Shown here: positions 1 through 7,608 of the stretch, piece by piece | Position numbering within the stretch: position 1 is the stretch's first letter | How the letters are laid out: each line of letters opens with the position of its first letter | NCBI GenBank assembly: GCA_035433705.1 | Contig: DAORVK010000054.1 | Coordinates: 1 to 19,526 of the forward strand | DNA length: 19,526 nucleotides | Reading direction: 5' to 3' | Origin: CADEFQ01 sp035433705 | Lineage (GTDB): Bacteria; Pseudomonadota; Gammaproteobacteria; Steroidobacterales; Steroidobacteraceae | Program-made: the position numbers and the translations under genes | Notes under the pieces: model-generated | The model's input: the letters and a program-made list of their open reading frames with translations, nothing else | Database searches by the model: none | Told to the model about the DNA's origin: nothing

Positions 1-1
1 G

Positions 2-775
2 CGCTTCGAGAACAGGGTGGTGGTGATCACGGGCGCGGCCTCGGGCATCGGGGCCGAATCCGCCAGGCAATTCTGCGCTGAGGGTGGCACCGTGGTCGTG
101 GCTGACATCAATGCGCGCGGCATCGATGAGACGGTCGACGCTCTCCGCGCTGCCGGCGGGCAGGCCAGTGGCTTTGCGGTCGATGTGTCGGTACCCGAGC
201 AGGTGCAGGCGATGATTCGCCACGCACTCGATGTACATGGGCGCGTGGATGTCCTTTGCAACAACGCCTTCGCTCAGGAAACCGGGCCGCTGGCAGATAT
301 TAGCGTCGAGGGTTGGCAGCGTACGCTGGACGTCACGCTGAAGGGCACGTTCCTCGGTACCAAGTACGCGCTACCGGCAATGCTGGCGCAGGGAGGCGGA
401 GTCATCATCAATACCTCCTCGGCCGCGGCGATCCAGGTCGATCTGTACATTTCCGCCTACTGCGCAGCCAAGGCAGGCGTCATCGCACTCACCCAGAGCA
501 CGGCTCTCGAATACGGCCGCCAAGGCATTCGCTGTTTGGCGATCTGCCCGGGAGCCGTGCGCACGCCAGCGCTGACTGCCGCATTTGGCCTGGATTCAGG
601 CAGCGACACGGCTACCTACAAACGAGCGCTGAATACCCACGTGCTCGGGCGTCTGGGCGAACCGACCGAGATCGCCCGCGCGATACTTTTCCTCGCCTCG
701 GACGAAGCCAGCTTCATGACGGGTACGTCCGTGGCCGTCGATGGCGGCTACCTTGTGCAGAAGCCAGGGTTCTGA
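2..775 (+). CDS. SDR-family NAD(P)-dependent dehydrogenase, 5' end outside window
   Basis: Short-chain dehydrogenase/reductase that probably oxidises a hydroxyl or reduces a ketone with NAD(P)(H) in the cytoplasm. The frame is open to the left edge and reads RFENRVVVITG before the GTG at 17, the usual SDR beginning just after its Met, so the true start probably lies a few bases outside the window and GTG 17 is internal. Counting from codon 17, the cofactor motif TGAASGIG is near residues 5-12, NNAF (for NNAG) is at 82-85, and Ser135, Tyr148 and Lys152 form the catalytic triad with the normal 13-residue Ser-Tyr spacing. The C-terminal DGGY motif is intact. Its length of about 255 residues is typical of classical SDRs. 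It converges on the minus-strand cluster with a 30-bp gap, so it belongs to another transcript. The substrate cannot be read from sequence; a hydroxysteroid or hydroxyacyl-CoA would suit the neighbourhood. Confidence 0.9.
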   Translation, partial: RFENRVVVITGAASGIGAESARQFCAEGGTVVVADINARGIDETVDALRAAGGQASGFAVDVSVPEQVQAMIRHALDVHGRVDVLCNNAFAQETGPLADISVEGWQRTLDVTLKGTFLGTKYALPAMLAQGGGVIINTSSAAAIQVDLYISAYCAAKAGVIALTQSTALEYGRQGIRCLAICPGAVRTPALTAAFGLDSGSDTATYKRALNTHVLGRLGEPTEIARAILFLASDEASFMTGTSVAVDGGYLVQKPGF

Positions 776-789
776 CCGCGCGGTATGCT

Positions 790-807
790 GCGAGCGATCT
801 CGCGCTC
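790..807. terminator. Possible short hairpin between convergent genes
   Basis: The 30-bp gap between the converging SDR and carboxyltransferase genes holds GCGAG(790-794)-CGAT-CTCGC(799-803). An alternative pairing is GAGCG(792-796) with CGCTC(803-807), which runs into the minus-strand stop codon. The stem is short and no T-tract follows on either strand, so a bidirectional terminator is only a possibility. Confidence 0.25.
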
Positions 808-2326
808 AGGGCGCAATGCCGCGCAGCAGCGTAGGTTGCGGGGCACTCGTGCGGCGCCCCTCGGCCAGCTTGAGTCCCTGCAGCAGCGCGTTGCGCAGTT
901 CACGCGGGTCGATCACGTCGTCATAGGCGAGGCGATCGGCGACGTGGAAGGCGCCTCCGGCCTGCTCGGCGGCGATCCGCTCGCGCGTCGCCTCGTCGAG
1001 CTTCGCGGCCGCCGCGCCGCTTGCTGCGGGCATCGAGCCCAGTGTGATCGCCGGAAAGGCGAGCGAAAGCGTCTGCCCGTCGAAAGGGTTCATGGCCATG
1101 ATCGAGGAGCCGAAGCCGAAAGCCTTGCGCAGCGTCACGTGCAGCTTCGGCACCTGCAGCCGGTGCTGCGCGACAAACATGCGCGCGGCGTGGCGCAGTG
1201 CGCCTGACTTCTCGGCGGCCGTGCCGGCCATCACGCCGGGGTTGTCGGTGAGGAACACTACAGGCAGGTGGAAGGCATTGGCGACGTCGAGAAAGTGCGC
1301 CGCCTTGTCGGCCGCGGCCGCGTCGACCGCCCCGGCGTTCACGCCCGGGTCATTGGCCACGATCGCGACGCTGTGCCCGCCAAGGCGCGCCAGGGCCGTG
1401 ATGATCGCCGCGCCATAGCGCGGCTGGATCTCGAGGAGACTCCCCGCATCGACGAGGAGCTTCAGGACGCCGCTCATCCTGAAGGCCACGCGCGGGTCGG
1501 GGTCGATGAGATCGAGAATGGCATCGAGGCGTCGCGGACCCGTGTCAGCGCTTTCACAACGTGGCGATCGCTCCCACGCGTTCAGCGGGAAATACGCCAG
1601 GTACTGGCGCGCGAGCGCGATCGCCTCGCGATCATCAGCGGCGAGGTTGTGCGCGACACCCGATTGCGCGACGTGCACCTGCGGGCCGCCGAGCTGCTCC
1701 TTGGTGACCTCCTCGCCGACGGCCGCCTTCACGATGGGCGGCCCCGCGGCGAACATCGAGGCGCCCTCGCTCATCACCACGAAATCCGACAAGGGTGCGG
1801 CGAGTGCGCCGTGACCGGCGGACGCGCCGAGCACGAGACAGACCATCGGCACGAGGCCCGAGAGTTCGGCGAGCCCCTGCAGATCATTCGGGCGCCGGCC
1901 CGCGTGCTCGTTGGTCAGCCGGTGGCCGGCGCCCTCGAGCATGAGCACCAGCGGCACGCGCTCCTGCGCGGCGAGCTGGGTGAGGCGATAGCGCTTGTCG
2001 GCGCCGCGATCGCCGATCGAGCCACCGAGTACCGTGAAATCCTCGACCCCGGCGAGCGCCGGGCGACCCTCGATGAGTCCGAAGCCGGCGATCAGGCCGT
2101 CGGCGGGCGCGGGTGTGTCACTCGCCGCGCTGAGGCCCCCCGCAAACGCGCCGAGTTCGACGAAGCTGCCTGCGTCGAACAACGCCTCGGCACGCTGCCG
2201 TGCATCGAGCTTGCCGCTGTCGCGCTGGCGCTGCACGCGCTCGACGCCACCCATCTGACGATTGAAGGCACGGCGGCGCTCGAGTTCACCGAGAATCCCC
2301 TGCCATCGACCGGGACCGGATGACAT
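806..2326 (-). CDS. Acyl-CoA carboxylase beta-type carboxyltransferase
   Basis: A 506-residue protein with the two crotonase-fold halves of acyl-CoA carboxylase carboxyltransferase subunits (propionyl-/methylcrotonyl-CoA carboxylase type), which move CO2 from carboxybiotin to an acyl-CoA. The N-terminal half has GLIEGRPALAGVEDFTVLGG (residues 83-102) and the GASAG turn (167-171). The C-terminal half has NPGVMAG (362-368) and KAFGFGSSIMA (401-411). Length and the N-terminal RRRAFNRQMGG segment match the family, so ATG 2326 is the likely start although the upstream Shine-Dalgarno is weak. It is the last gene of the minus-strand cluster, 30 bp after the flavoprotein gene. No biotin carboxylase or biotin-carrier gene lies in the window, so the partner must be encoded elsewhere or the protein works in another way, for example as a decarboxylase. 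A role in processing propionyl-CoA or a branched acyl-CoA from the pathway is inference. Confidence 0.85.
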   Translation of the reverse strand: MSSGPGRWQGILGELERRRAFNRQMGGVERVQRQRDSGKLDARQRAEALFDAGSFVELGAFAGGLSAASDTPAPADGLIAGFGLIEGRPALAGVEDFTVLGGSIGDRGADKRYRLTQLAAQERVPLVLMLEGAGHRLTNEHAGRRPNDLQGLAELSGLVPMVCLVLGASAGHGALAAPLSDFVVMSEGASMFAAGPPIVKAAVGEEVTKEQLGGPQVHVAQSGVAHNLAADDREAIALARQYLAYFPLNAWERSPRCESADTGPRRLDAILDLIDPDPRVAFRMSGVLKLLVDAGSLLEIQPRYGAAIITALARLGGHSVAIVANDPGVNAGAVDAAAADKAAHFLDVANAFHLPVVFLTDNPGVMAGTAAEKSGALRHAARMFVAQHRLQVPKLHVTLRKAFGFGSSIMAMNPFDGQTLSLAFPAITLGSMPAASGAAAAKLDEATRERIAAEQAGGAFHVADRLAYDDVIDPRELRNALLQGLKLAEGRRTSAPQPTLLRGIAP

Positions 2327-2356
2327 CGGTTCGTCTGGCTACCCGCGAACGACCGC

Positions 2357-4354
2357 CTAGATCGCCAGACCGATGTGAGCGCCATGCCGCGTCGCCTCGG
2401 CCATGCGGCGAGGCAACCAGGCCGCACCCGCAAGGAACAACTGCGCAACACTGCCCTCTGCCTTCAGCTGGTCGTACAGATCCGGCTGGGCCACGGCTCC
2501 GTACACCAGCACCACGGTGTCGAACCCCTCGTACCGATAGGTCTTGCCACCAAAGGCGGAGTCGAATTCGAGCCCTTTGGCATCGATCTTCGTCAGCGTC
2601 ACATTGGGAACCGTGGTGACGCCGAGGCTCTCCATTCGGGCGAGTGTCATGCCGACTGAATACCGGGCGATCTCCTTGCCGATGTGGGCGCCTTTCAGAA
2701 AGACAGTGACTTCCTTGCCTTTGCTCGCAAGGTAATCCGCCACGCCGGGGGTCTCGTAATAGTCTTCCTGCGAGACGATCGCCACGCGCTTGCCGGTCTG
2801 GGCCTTGCCCTGCATCACGTCCCACCCGTACACGACGTGCGGCTGATCGAGGCCGGATACATCATGTGGCACGCGCGGCACCGCGCCCGTCGCGATGACG
2901 ACTGCGTCAGGCTTCAAGGCCCTGATCGCCGCGATATCCGCCCTGCTCTCGAGGCGCACGTCGACGCCGGTGCGCTTCATCTCGTTTTCTTCGAAGTAGA
3001 CCTGATCCTCGAAGGAATCACGGCCGGGGGCCTTGGAGGCGATCAGCAACTGGCCACCCAGCCGCTTGCCCTGCTCGAGCAGGCTCACCTTGTGGCCGCG
3101 CTGGGCCGCAATTCGGGCGGCTTCGCACCCGGCGAGACCACCGCCCACCACGACGACGCGCTTCGGCCTGGCAGCGGGCGTGTACTCCTTCTCCCAGCGC
3201 AGCTCATTGCCGATGACCGGGTTGATCGAACACACCGGCGTGTACGGGATGTAGAGCGATTCCGAGGCCTCGTCGATGCAGCGCGTGCACGCGATGCAGC
3301 GGCGGATCTCGTTCAGCCGGCCCTCGCGCGCCTTGATGGCGAACTCGGGATCGGCGATACCTGCGCGCACCATGCCCACGAGATCGCAGTAGCCGCCCTT
3401 GATCAGCTCTTCGGCCACGACCGGATCGTTGACGCGCCCGGTGAACATGATGGCGACCTTCTTGTCGAGGTCGGAGAGGTCGGCCTTCGCGGCCTTGCCG
3501 GCTTCGCGATGCTCCGCATTCGGGTAGTAGGAATTTGGCACGTAGGACGGCGCGCCCCAGCAATGCCCGGTGTCGATGTCCGCAAAATCAATCAGGCCGG
3601 TCTCCGCGATGGCGTAGAGCATCTCGCGCATTTCCATGTTGTCGTAGCCGCCCTGGCGAAACTCCTGCGCGCCGATGCGGATACCGATCGCGAGCGAGTC
3701 GCCGATGCGCGCGCGGATGCGCTTCAGCACTTCGACGACGAAGCGGATGCGCTCCTGCGGGCCGCCACCCCACTTGTCGGTGCGCCGGTTGCTGACGGGC
3801 GAGAGGAAACTGTGGCCCATCGTCTCATGGGCGCAGTGCATCTCGATGCCGTCGGCCCCGACGGCCTTCGCCACCTCGGCCGCATCGGCGTAAGTGTTGA
3901 TGCAGAACTCGATTTCCTCTTCGCCGAGCACGTGCGGCGTGTACGACTGCGGGCCCAGCATCGGCACGGCCGAAGGTCCCCACGCCGAAGTGAGCTGGGT
4001 CAGCTGCACGATCGCAACCGAGCCGGCCTTGTGAACCTCGTCGACGAACTTCTTCATGCCCTCGGCAAAGGCGGGGAACTGATACGAAGTGGCGTGCGCC
4101 GCGCATCCGATGGAGAGGCCGACCTCGTCCGGTGTTTCCGGCGGGAAGGGAACATTGAGCAGCCAGGTCTCGCTGCCGATCCAGCCGGTGCCGCCGCGGG
4201 CCTTGGCCGCGTGGTGCGCGATGAAGTGATCGTCGATCATGCCCGGCGTCATCGACGAATTGATGGTGTTGGTCGTTTCGCAGATCCGGTTCGGCACCCG
4301 CATCGGCCCCACTTGCAGCGGTGTGAACAGGTGCTCGAAATTCACTTGGCTCAT
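2357..4354 (-). CDS. FMN/4Fe-4S/FAD oxidoreductase (2,4-dienoyl-CoA reductase/trimethylamine dehydrogenase type)
   Basis: A 665-residue, three-part flavoprotein of the old-yellow-enzyme superfamily, in the FadH/BaiCD/BaiH/TMADH group that usually reduces enone or dienoyl double bonds with NAD(P)H. Residues 1-350 form the FMN TIM barrel, with SNRRTDKWGG at 188-197. A cluster motif follows with Cys353, Cys356, Cys359 and Cys375 (CxxCxxC, then a distal Cys). From residue 398 comes a FAD/NAD(P) Rossmann unit (VVVVGGGLAG, 400-409). The barrel motif reads HCAHETMGHSFLSP where relatives have HxAHGYLxxQFLSP, so the usual active-site Tyr is Thr178. ATG 4354 follows an AGAGGAA ribosome site. It lies 15 bp after the nitroreductase-family gene and 30 bp before the carboxyltransferase gene. 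In a steroid-type pathway it could reduce or dehydrogenate a conjugated ring or side-chain acyl-CoA; the substrate is unknown. Confidence 0.88.
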   Translation of the reverse strand: MSQVNFEHLFTPLQVGPMRVPNRICETTNTINSSMTPGMIDDHFIAHHAAKARGGTGWIGSETWLLNVPFPPETPDEVGLSIGCAAHATSYQFPAFAEGMKKFVDEVHKAGSVAIVQLTQLTSAWGPSAVPMLGPQSYTPHVLGEEEIEFCINTYADAAEVAKAVGADGIEMHCAHETMGHSFLSPVSNRRTDKWGGGPQERIRFVVEVLKRIRARIGDSLAIGIRIGAQEFRQGGYDNMEMREMLYAIAETGLIDFADIDTGHCWGAPSYVPNSYYPNAEHREAGKAAKADLSDLDKKVAIMFTGRVNDPVVAEELIKGGYCDLVGMVRAGIADPEFAIKAREGRLNEIRRCIACTRCIDEASESLYIPYTPVCSINPVIGNELRWEKEYTPAARPKRVVVVGGGLAGCEAARIAAQRGHKVSLLEQGKRLGGQLLIASKAPGRDSFEDQVYFEENEMKRTGVDVRLESRADIAAIRALKPDAVVIATGAVPRVPHDVSGLDQPHVVYGWDVMQGKAQTGKRVAIVSQEDYYETPGVADYLASKGKEVTVFLKGAHIGKEIARYSVGMTLARMESLGVTTVPNVTLTKIDAKGLEFDSAFGGKTYRYEGFDTVVLVYGAVAQPDLYDQLKAEGSVAQLFLAGAAWLPRRMAEATRHGAHIGLAI

Positions 4355-4369
4355 TCTGCGTTCCTCTGC

Positions 4370-4882
4370 TCAGGCGGGGCCGGTCGGCGTGAGAACCTTG
4401 ACGGCAAACGGTCGTTCGGTCTGCATCTGGAAGTAACCCCAGGCCGGAAAGGTCTTGACCAGTGAGGGCCACAGCGCCTTGCGCTCTGCGTCGGTCGCGT
4501 CGCGCGACACGGCATGGTATTTGTCGAAGTCGAGCTGCACTTCGCACTTCGGATGGGCGTTGAGATTGAGAACCCACGCCGGGTGTTCGTCATAGCCGGC
4601 GAGCGAGCCGACGATGACCAGATCCTTGCCGTGCCGCATGAAGACGGCCGGAGTCGTGCGCTTCTCGCCGGACTTGCGTCCGACTGTCGTCAGGAGGAGC
4701 GTCGGAAAGCCGCCTTGTGCGTTCGTCCCGGCGGCCCGACCCGCGGGATTGGCGAGATACGCCTGTACGTCCGCCTTGGCATCGGACCGGATCAGGTCGA
4801 GCGATGAGGTCCGCTCCTTGAACCAGGCCCACTCCTCGTCGTTCATCCAGTCGGGCTTCTGCATCTTGTCGCGGTTTGCCAT
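4370..4882 (-). CDS. Nitroreductase-family deazaflavin-dependent oxidoreductase (Ddn/PNPOx-like split barrel)
   Basis: A 170-residue protein matching the Ddn family (mycobacterial deazaflavin-dependent nitroreductase), small split-barrel enzymes that often use F420H2. The family core is visible: TVGRKSGEKRTTP (66-78), then a strand ending in VGSLAG (91-96), then HPAWVLNLNAHPKCEVQ (100-116). The N-terminal 40 residues are charged and helix-like, and the C-terminal ~40 residues after the core are an add-on. ATG 4882 has a clear GGAGG about 10 bases upstream. It heads the second block of the cluster, after a 110-bp gap, and is followed at 15 bp by the flavoprotein gene. F420 is common in actinobacteria but patchy in proteobacteria. 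This protein could therefore use F420, bind a normal flavin, or have lost redox function; no F420 biosynthesis gene is in the window. Confidence 0.82.
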   Translation of the reverse strand: MANRDKMQKPDWMNDEEWAWFKERTSSLDLIRSDAKADVQAYLANPAGRAAGTNAQGGFPTLLLTTVGRKSGEKRTTPAVFMRHGKDLVIVGSLAGYDEHPAWVLNLNAHPKCEVQLDFDKYHAVSRDATDAERKALWPSLVKTFPAWGYFQMQTERPFAVKVLTPTGPA

Positions 4883-4992
4883 TTGTCAGGCCCTCCAGTT
4901 AATTACGTTTGTCCGACCATTGCGCCTTTTGCGGTGGTGGACCATAGCCGTCAACCCTCATTTGAGGTAGAGCCGCCCGAAGGGCGACCGTA
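4883..4992 (-). promoter_or_regulatory. Intergenic gap with possible promoter for the three-gene distal block
   Basis: This 110-bp gap is the longest within the cluster and separates the second MaoC gene from the nitroreductase-family gene. On the minus strand it holds a good -35-like TTGACG (4954-4949), but the hexamer 17 bp downstream (CAAAAG) is a poor -10, so promoter activity is only suggested. A 12-bp inverted repeat CCTCA-TT-TGAGG lies at 4956-4967, immediately upstream of that -35, in a place that would suit a regulator site. It does not resemble the palindrome beside the tetR gene. Confidence 0.3.
4974..4986 (-). terminator. Short GC hairpin after the second MaoC gene
   Basis: CGCCC-TTC-GGGCG on the minus strand begins about six bases after the TGA of the MaoC gene at 4993. 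The stem is 5 bp with a 3-base loop and no following T-run, so it may act as an attenuator or 3'-end stabiliser rather than a full intrinsic terminator. Confidence 0.25.
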
Positions 4993-5484
4993 TCACTCGT
5001 AGGCAACGAGAAGCTCATAGACCGCAGCGGGGCCTGTGTCACCGACCACCTGTATCTGAACCTCGAATTTGACGCGAGTTCCGCGCTTGCCGGCGCGCGC
5101 CTCCGCAACGCGCATGCGGCCCTGGATCTCGCCGCCCACCGGCACGGGCCGCATGAAACGCACGCGGTCGAGCCCTGCGTTGAATGCGCGCTTGAATCCG
5201 GTGACCTCGAGCGGGCTCGGGATGCCGAGGGCCGGGACCAGCGAGATCACGAGGAACCCGTGTGCAATGGTTGTACCGGTCGGGCTCTCGCGCCGGGCGC
5301 GCTCGGGGTCCGTGTGCAGCCAGAATTCGTCGCGCGTCATGCGCGCAAACGCCGTGACCATGTCCTGGGTAATCGGGAACGGCGGGCCCCATGCACTGAA
5401 ATCGGGGCTGACTGCGGCGGCGAGCGCGGTCAGATCGTCAAAATGAATCGCGGGGGGCTGCATCGCGGCCTTGTCATGCGTCAT
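4993..5484 (-). CDS. MaoC-family (hydratase 2-type) enoyl-CoA hydratase
   Basis: A 163-residue single hot-dog-fold protein of the NodN/MaoC type, which adds water to trans-2-enoyl-CoA to give a (3R)-hydroxyacyl-CoA. The catalytic loop reads MTRDEFWLHTDPERA: Asp52 and His57 have the Asp-x4-His spacing of R-specific hydratases. The next strand has TTIAHGFLVISL (71-82), the family signature. Its start codon overlaps the stop of the upstream SDR by 4 bp (ATGA), so the two are translationally coupled. That coupling fits their combined chemistry, hydration then oxidation of an R-hydroxyacyl-CoA, as in peroxisomal multifunctional enzyme 2. It is the last gene before the 110-bp gap. Which acyl-CoA it handles is not visible. 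Confidence 0.87.
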   Translation of the reverse strand: MTHDKAAMQPPAIHFDDLTALAAAVSPDFSAWGPPFPITQDMVTAFARMTRDEFWLHTDPERARRESPTGTTIAHGFLVISLVPALGIPSPLEVTGFKRAFNAGLDRVRFMRPVPVGGEIQGRMRVAEARAGKRGTRVKFEVQIQVVGDTGPAAVYELLVAYE

Positions 5485-6380
5485 TGCGGCGGCACCGCGT
5501 AGCCGTCCACCACCGGCTTATGCTCAGCCGTGAAATAGGCGGCAAGGGTCGTGTGCAGGCCGTCGATCGACCACTTCCCGCCCTGCGGATTGTCATAGAA
5601 CACGTCGAGACGCGGCCGTTGCACGATCGACACGCGCCCGCCCCAGACCACGAACACCTCGCCTGAAATGTGCCCCGCCTCGGGCGAGGCGAGATAGCCG
5701 ACCATCGGCGCCACATTCGCCGGGCTGAACACGTCGAAGCCTTCTTTCGGTGCGGCGAAGAGATGCGCGTGCGGCATGTTCTCGGTCATCGCGGTGCGCG
5801 CACGCGGCAGGATCACGTTGCAGGTGACCGCAAGCTTCTGCATCAGCGCCGCAGCCCCGATGGTCAGTGCAACGATGCCCGCCTTGGCGGGCGCATAGTT
5901 GGGCTGCCCCGGCGCGGCAAACAACATGGCTTCCGAGGAAGTGCTGATCACGCGGCCGTAGACGGGGCCCGCTTTTGCCTTCTCCCGCCAGTACTGCGCG
6001 GCATTGCGCATGTTGACGAAGTGTCCACGCAGGTGCACGCGCACCACCGAGTCGAATTCCTCGTCGCTCATGCCGTAGAGGGTCTTGTCGCGCGTAAAGC
6101 CCGCGTTGTTGACCATCACGTTCACGTCACCAAACGTGTCGAGTGCCGTCTTGAACAGCTTCCCGGCATCGGTCGAGTCGGCGCAATCGCCGAGCACGGC
6201 AATGGCCTCGCCGCCCAACGACTTGATGGCCTCGACGACTTCCTGTGCGCGTTCCTGTCCGGCGGGAATGTCGTTCACGACGACACGCGCGCCCTGCCGC
6301 GCAAGCTGCAACGCCTCCTCACGGCCGAGTCCCGCGCCCGCGCCGGTCACGATCGCCACCTTGCCCTTCAAATCGCCCAT
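5481..6380 (-). CDS. MFE-2/17beta-HSD4-like SDR, probable (3R)-hydroxyacyl-CoA dehydrogenase
   Basis: A 299-residue SDR resembling the dehydrogenase domain of multifunctional enzyme type 2, which oxidises (3R)-hydroxyacyl-CoA to 3-ketoacyl-CoA with NAD+. The motifs are TGAGAGLG (12-19), NNAG (91-94), and Ser149, Tyr162 and Lys166. The MFE-2 style is seen in GREEALQLARQGARVVVND and in YAPAKAGIVALT. It carries about 50 more C-terminal residues than a classical SDR (after VVWGG, ~243-247), as this subgroup often does. ATG 6380 has a strong GAGGAGAG ribosome site. It lies 28 bp after the thiolase gene and overlaps the MaoC gene by 4 bp, so thiolase, dehydrogenase and hydratase are adjacent and form most of a beta-oxidation turn. 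The name is family-level; a hydroxysteroid dehydrogenase role cannot be excluded. Confidence 0.85.
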   Translation of the reverse strand: MGDLKGKVAIVTGAGAGLGREEALQLARQGARVVVNDIPAGQERAQEVVEAIKSLGGEAIAVLGDCADSTDAGKLFKTALDTFGDVNVMVNNAGFTRDKTLYGMSDEEFDSVVRVHLRGHFVNMRNAAQYWREKAKAGPVYGRVISTSSEAMLFAAPGQPNYAPAKAGIVALTIGAAALMQKLAVTCNVILPRARTAMTENMPHAHLFAAPKEGFDVFSPANVAPMVGYLASPEAGHISGEVFVVWGGRVSIVQRPRLDVFYDNPQGGKWSIDGLHTTLAAYFTAEHKPVVDGYAVPPQ

Positions 6381-6408
6381 GCCCTTCTCTCCTCGCAGGA
6401 ATCAGCGC

Positions 6409-7584
6409 TCAGAGGCGCTCGATGATCGTGCCCGTGCCGACGTGCGCTCCGCAACACATGGTGATGAGTGCCGTCGCCTTGTCCTGCCGCTCGAGTTCGT
6501 GCAGAGCCGTGCAGATGAGGCGCGCGCCGGTCGAGCCGACCGGATGGCCGAGCGCCATGGCACCGCCGTTGACATTGACCTTGCTCAGGTCGGCCCCATG
6601 CACCTGCGCCCAGGACAGCACCACCGAAGCGAAGGCCTCGTTGACCTCGAACAGATCGATATCGCTCATCTTCATGCCGCTGCGCTTCAGCAGGCGCGCG
6701 GTCGCATCGACGGGGCCGTCGAGTCCGTAATACGGATCGGCGCCAACGAGGCAGTCCGTAACGATGCGCGCACGCGGCTTGAGCCCGCGCTTCTTCGCCT
6801 CGGCGGCGCTCATCCACAGCACCGCCGCCGCGCCATCGGACACCTGCGAGCTGCTGCCTGCCGTGATGATGCCGCCTGGCACCAGGGTCTTGAGCTGGGC
6901 AAGGCCTTCCATCGTGGTGTCTCGCAGCCCCTGGTCGCGGCTCACCCGTCTTGTGGCGCCTGTGGGCTTGCCGTCCTCACCAAGGACCGGCGCCTCGACC
7001 TCGACCACCTCCCGTTTGTAGCGCCCTTCGGCCCAGGCCACTTTCGCGCGGCGTTGCGACTCGCAGGCGAGTGCGTCAGTCATCTCGCGCGTCAGGCCGC
7101 GGCGCTTCGCGATGCGCTCGGCCATCTCGAACTGCGTCTGCGGCGTGTCCCAGGACCATCCCGGCGGGATGAAGTAGCCAGGGCCGTTCATGACATTGGC
7201 GCCGAGCGGCACGTGGCTCATCATCTCGACGCCGCAGGCAATGCCGACCTCGATGGACCCGGCGCCGATGAGTGCCGAAATCTGGTGATTGCACGCCTGT
7301 GCAGAACCACACTGGGCATCGACGGTGTAGCCGCCCGTATCGTAGTTCTTGCCCATCGACAGCCAGGAGTGGCGGGTGATGTTGTTCGACTGCTCACCGG
7401 CCTGGGTCACGCAGCCGCCGGCCACCAGATCGACGTCCGCATAGTCGATGCCGGCGCGACGCACCAGCTCCGCGAAGGTCGCCGACAACAGCTTCGTGAC
7501 GTGCAGGCCCGAGAGTTCCCCGACGACGGGTTTGCCGCGGGCGATCGGGGTGCGACAGGCTTCGACGATGACAGCTTCTGGCAT
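6409..7584 (-). CDS. Thiolase (acetyl-CoA acyltransferase type)
   Basis: A 391-residue thiolase with all catalytic positions intact, so it should cleave a 3-ketoacyl-CoA with CoA to release acetyl-CoA (or, with a 2-methyl substrate, propionyl-CoA). The nucleophile is Cys92 in VDAQCGSAQ, the His347 motif is GGAMALGHPVGSTGARL, and the second Cys is Cys377 in CCGAHVGTG. Length is normal for the family. ATG 7584 is preceded by CGGAG. It sits between the metallo-hydrolase gene (24-bp gap) and the SDR gene (28-bp gap). It contrasts with the other thiolase-fold protein of the cluster at 10925-12100, which lacks these residues. A FadA5-like role in steroid side-chain thiolysis is possible but rests on context. 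Confidence 0.92.
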   Translation of the reverse strand: MPEAVIVEACRTPIARGKPVVGELSGLHVTKLLSATFAELVRRAGIDYADVDLVAGGCVTQAGEQSNNITRHSWLSMGKNYDTGGYTVDAQCGSAQACNHQISALIGAGSIEVGIACGVEMMSHVPLGANVMNGPGYFIPPGWSWDTPQTQFEMAERIAKRRGLTREMTDALACESQRRAKVAWAEGRYKREVVEVEAPVLGEDGKPTGATRRVSRDQGLRDTTMEGLAQLKTLVPGGIITAGSSSQVSDGAAAVLWMSAAEAKKRGLKPRARIVTDCLVGADPYYGLDGPVDATARLLKRSGMKMSDIDLFEVNEAFASVVLSWAQVHGADLSKVNVNGGAMALGHPVGSTGARLICTALHELERQDKATALITMCCGAHVGTGTIIERL

Positions 7585-7608
7585 GGGAAAACTCCGCTTT
7601 CGTTCGGC

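Noticed and set aside
1268..2323. A 351-codon plus-strand frame opposite the carboxyltransferase gene
   Set aside because: Same reason: a compositional shadow of a well-supported gene, with no family resemblance.
2684..4465. A 593-codon open frame on the plus strand opposite the large flavoprotein gene
   Set aside because: It is antisense to a gene with strong family motifs along its length, its translation is Arg/His/Ala-rich without a recognisable domain, and such frames are expected in GC-rich coding DNA.
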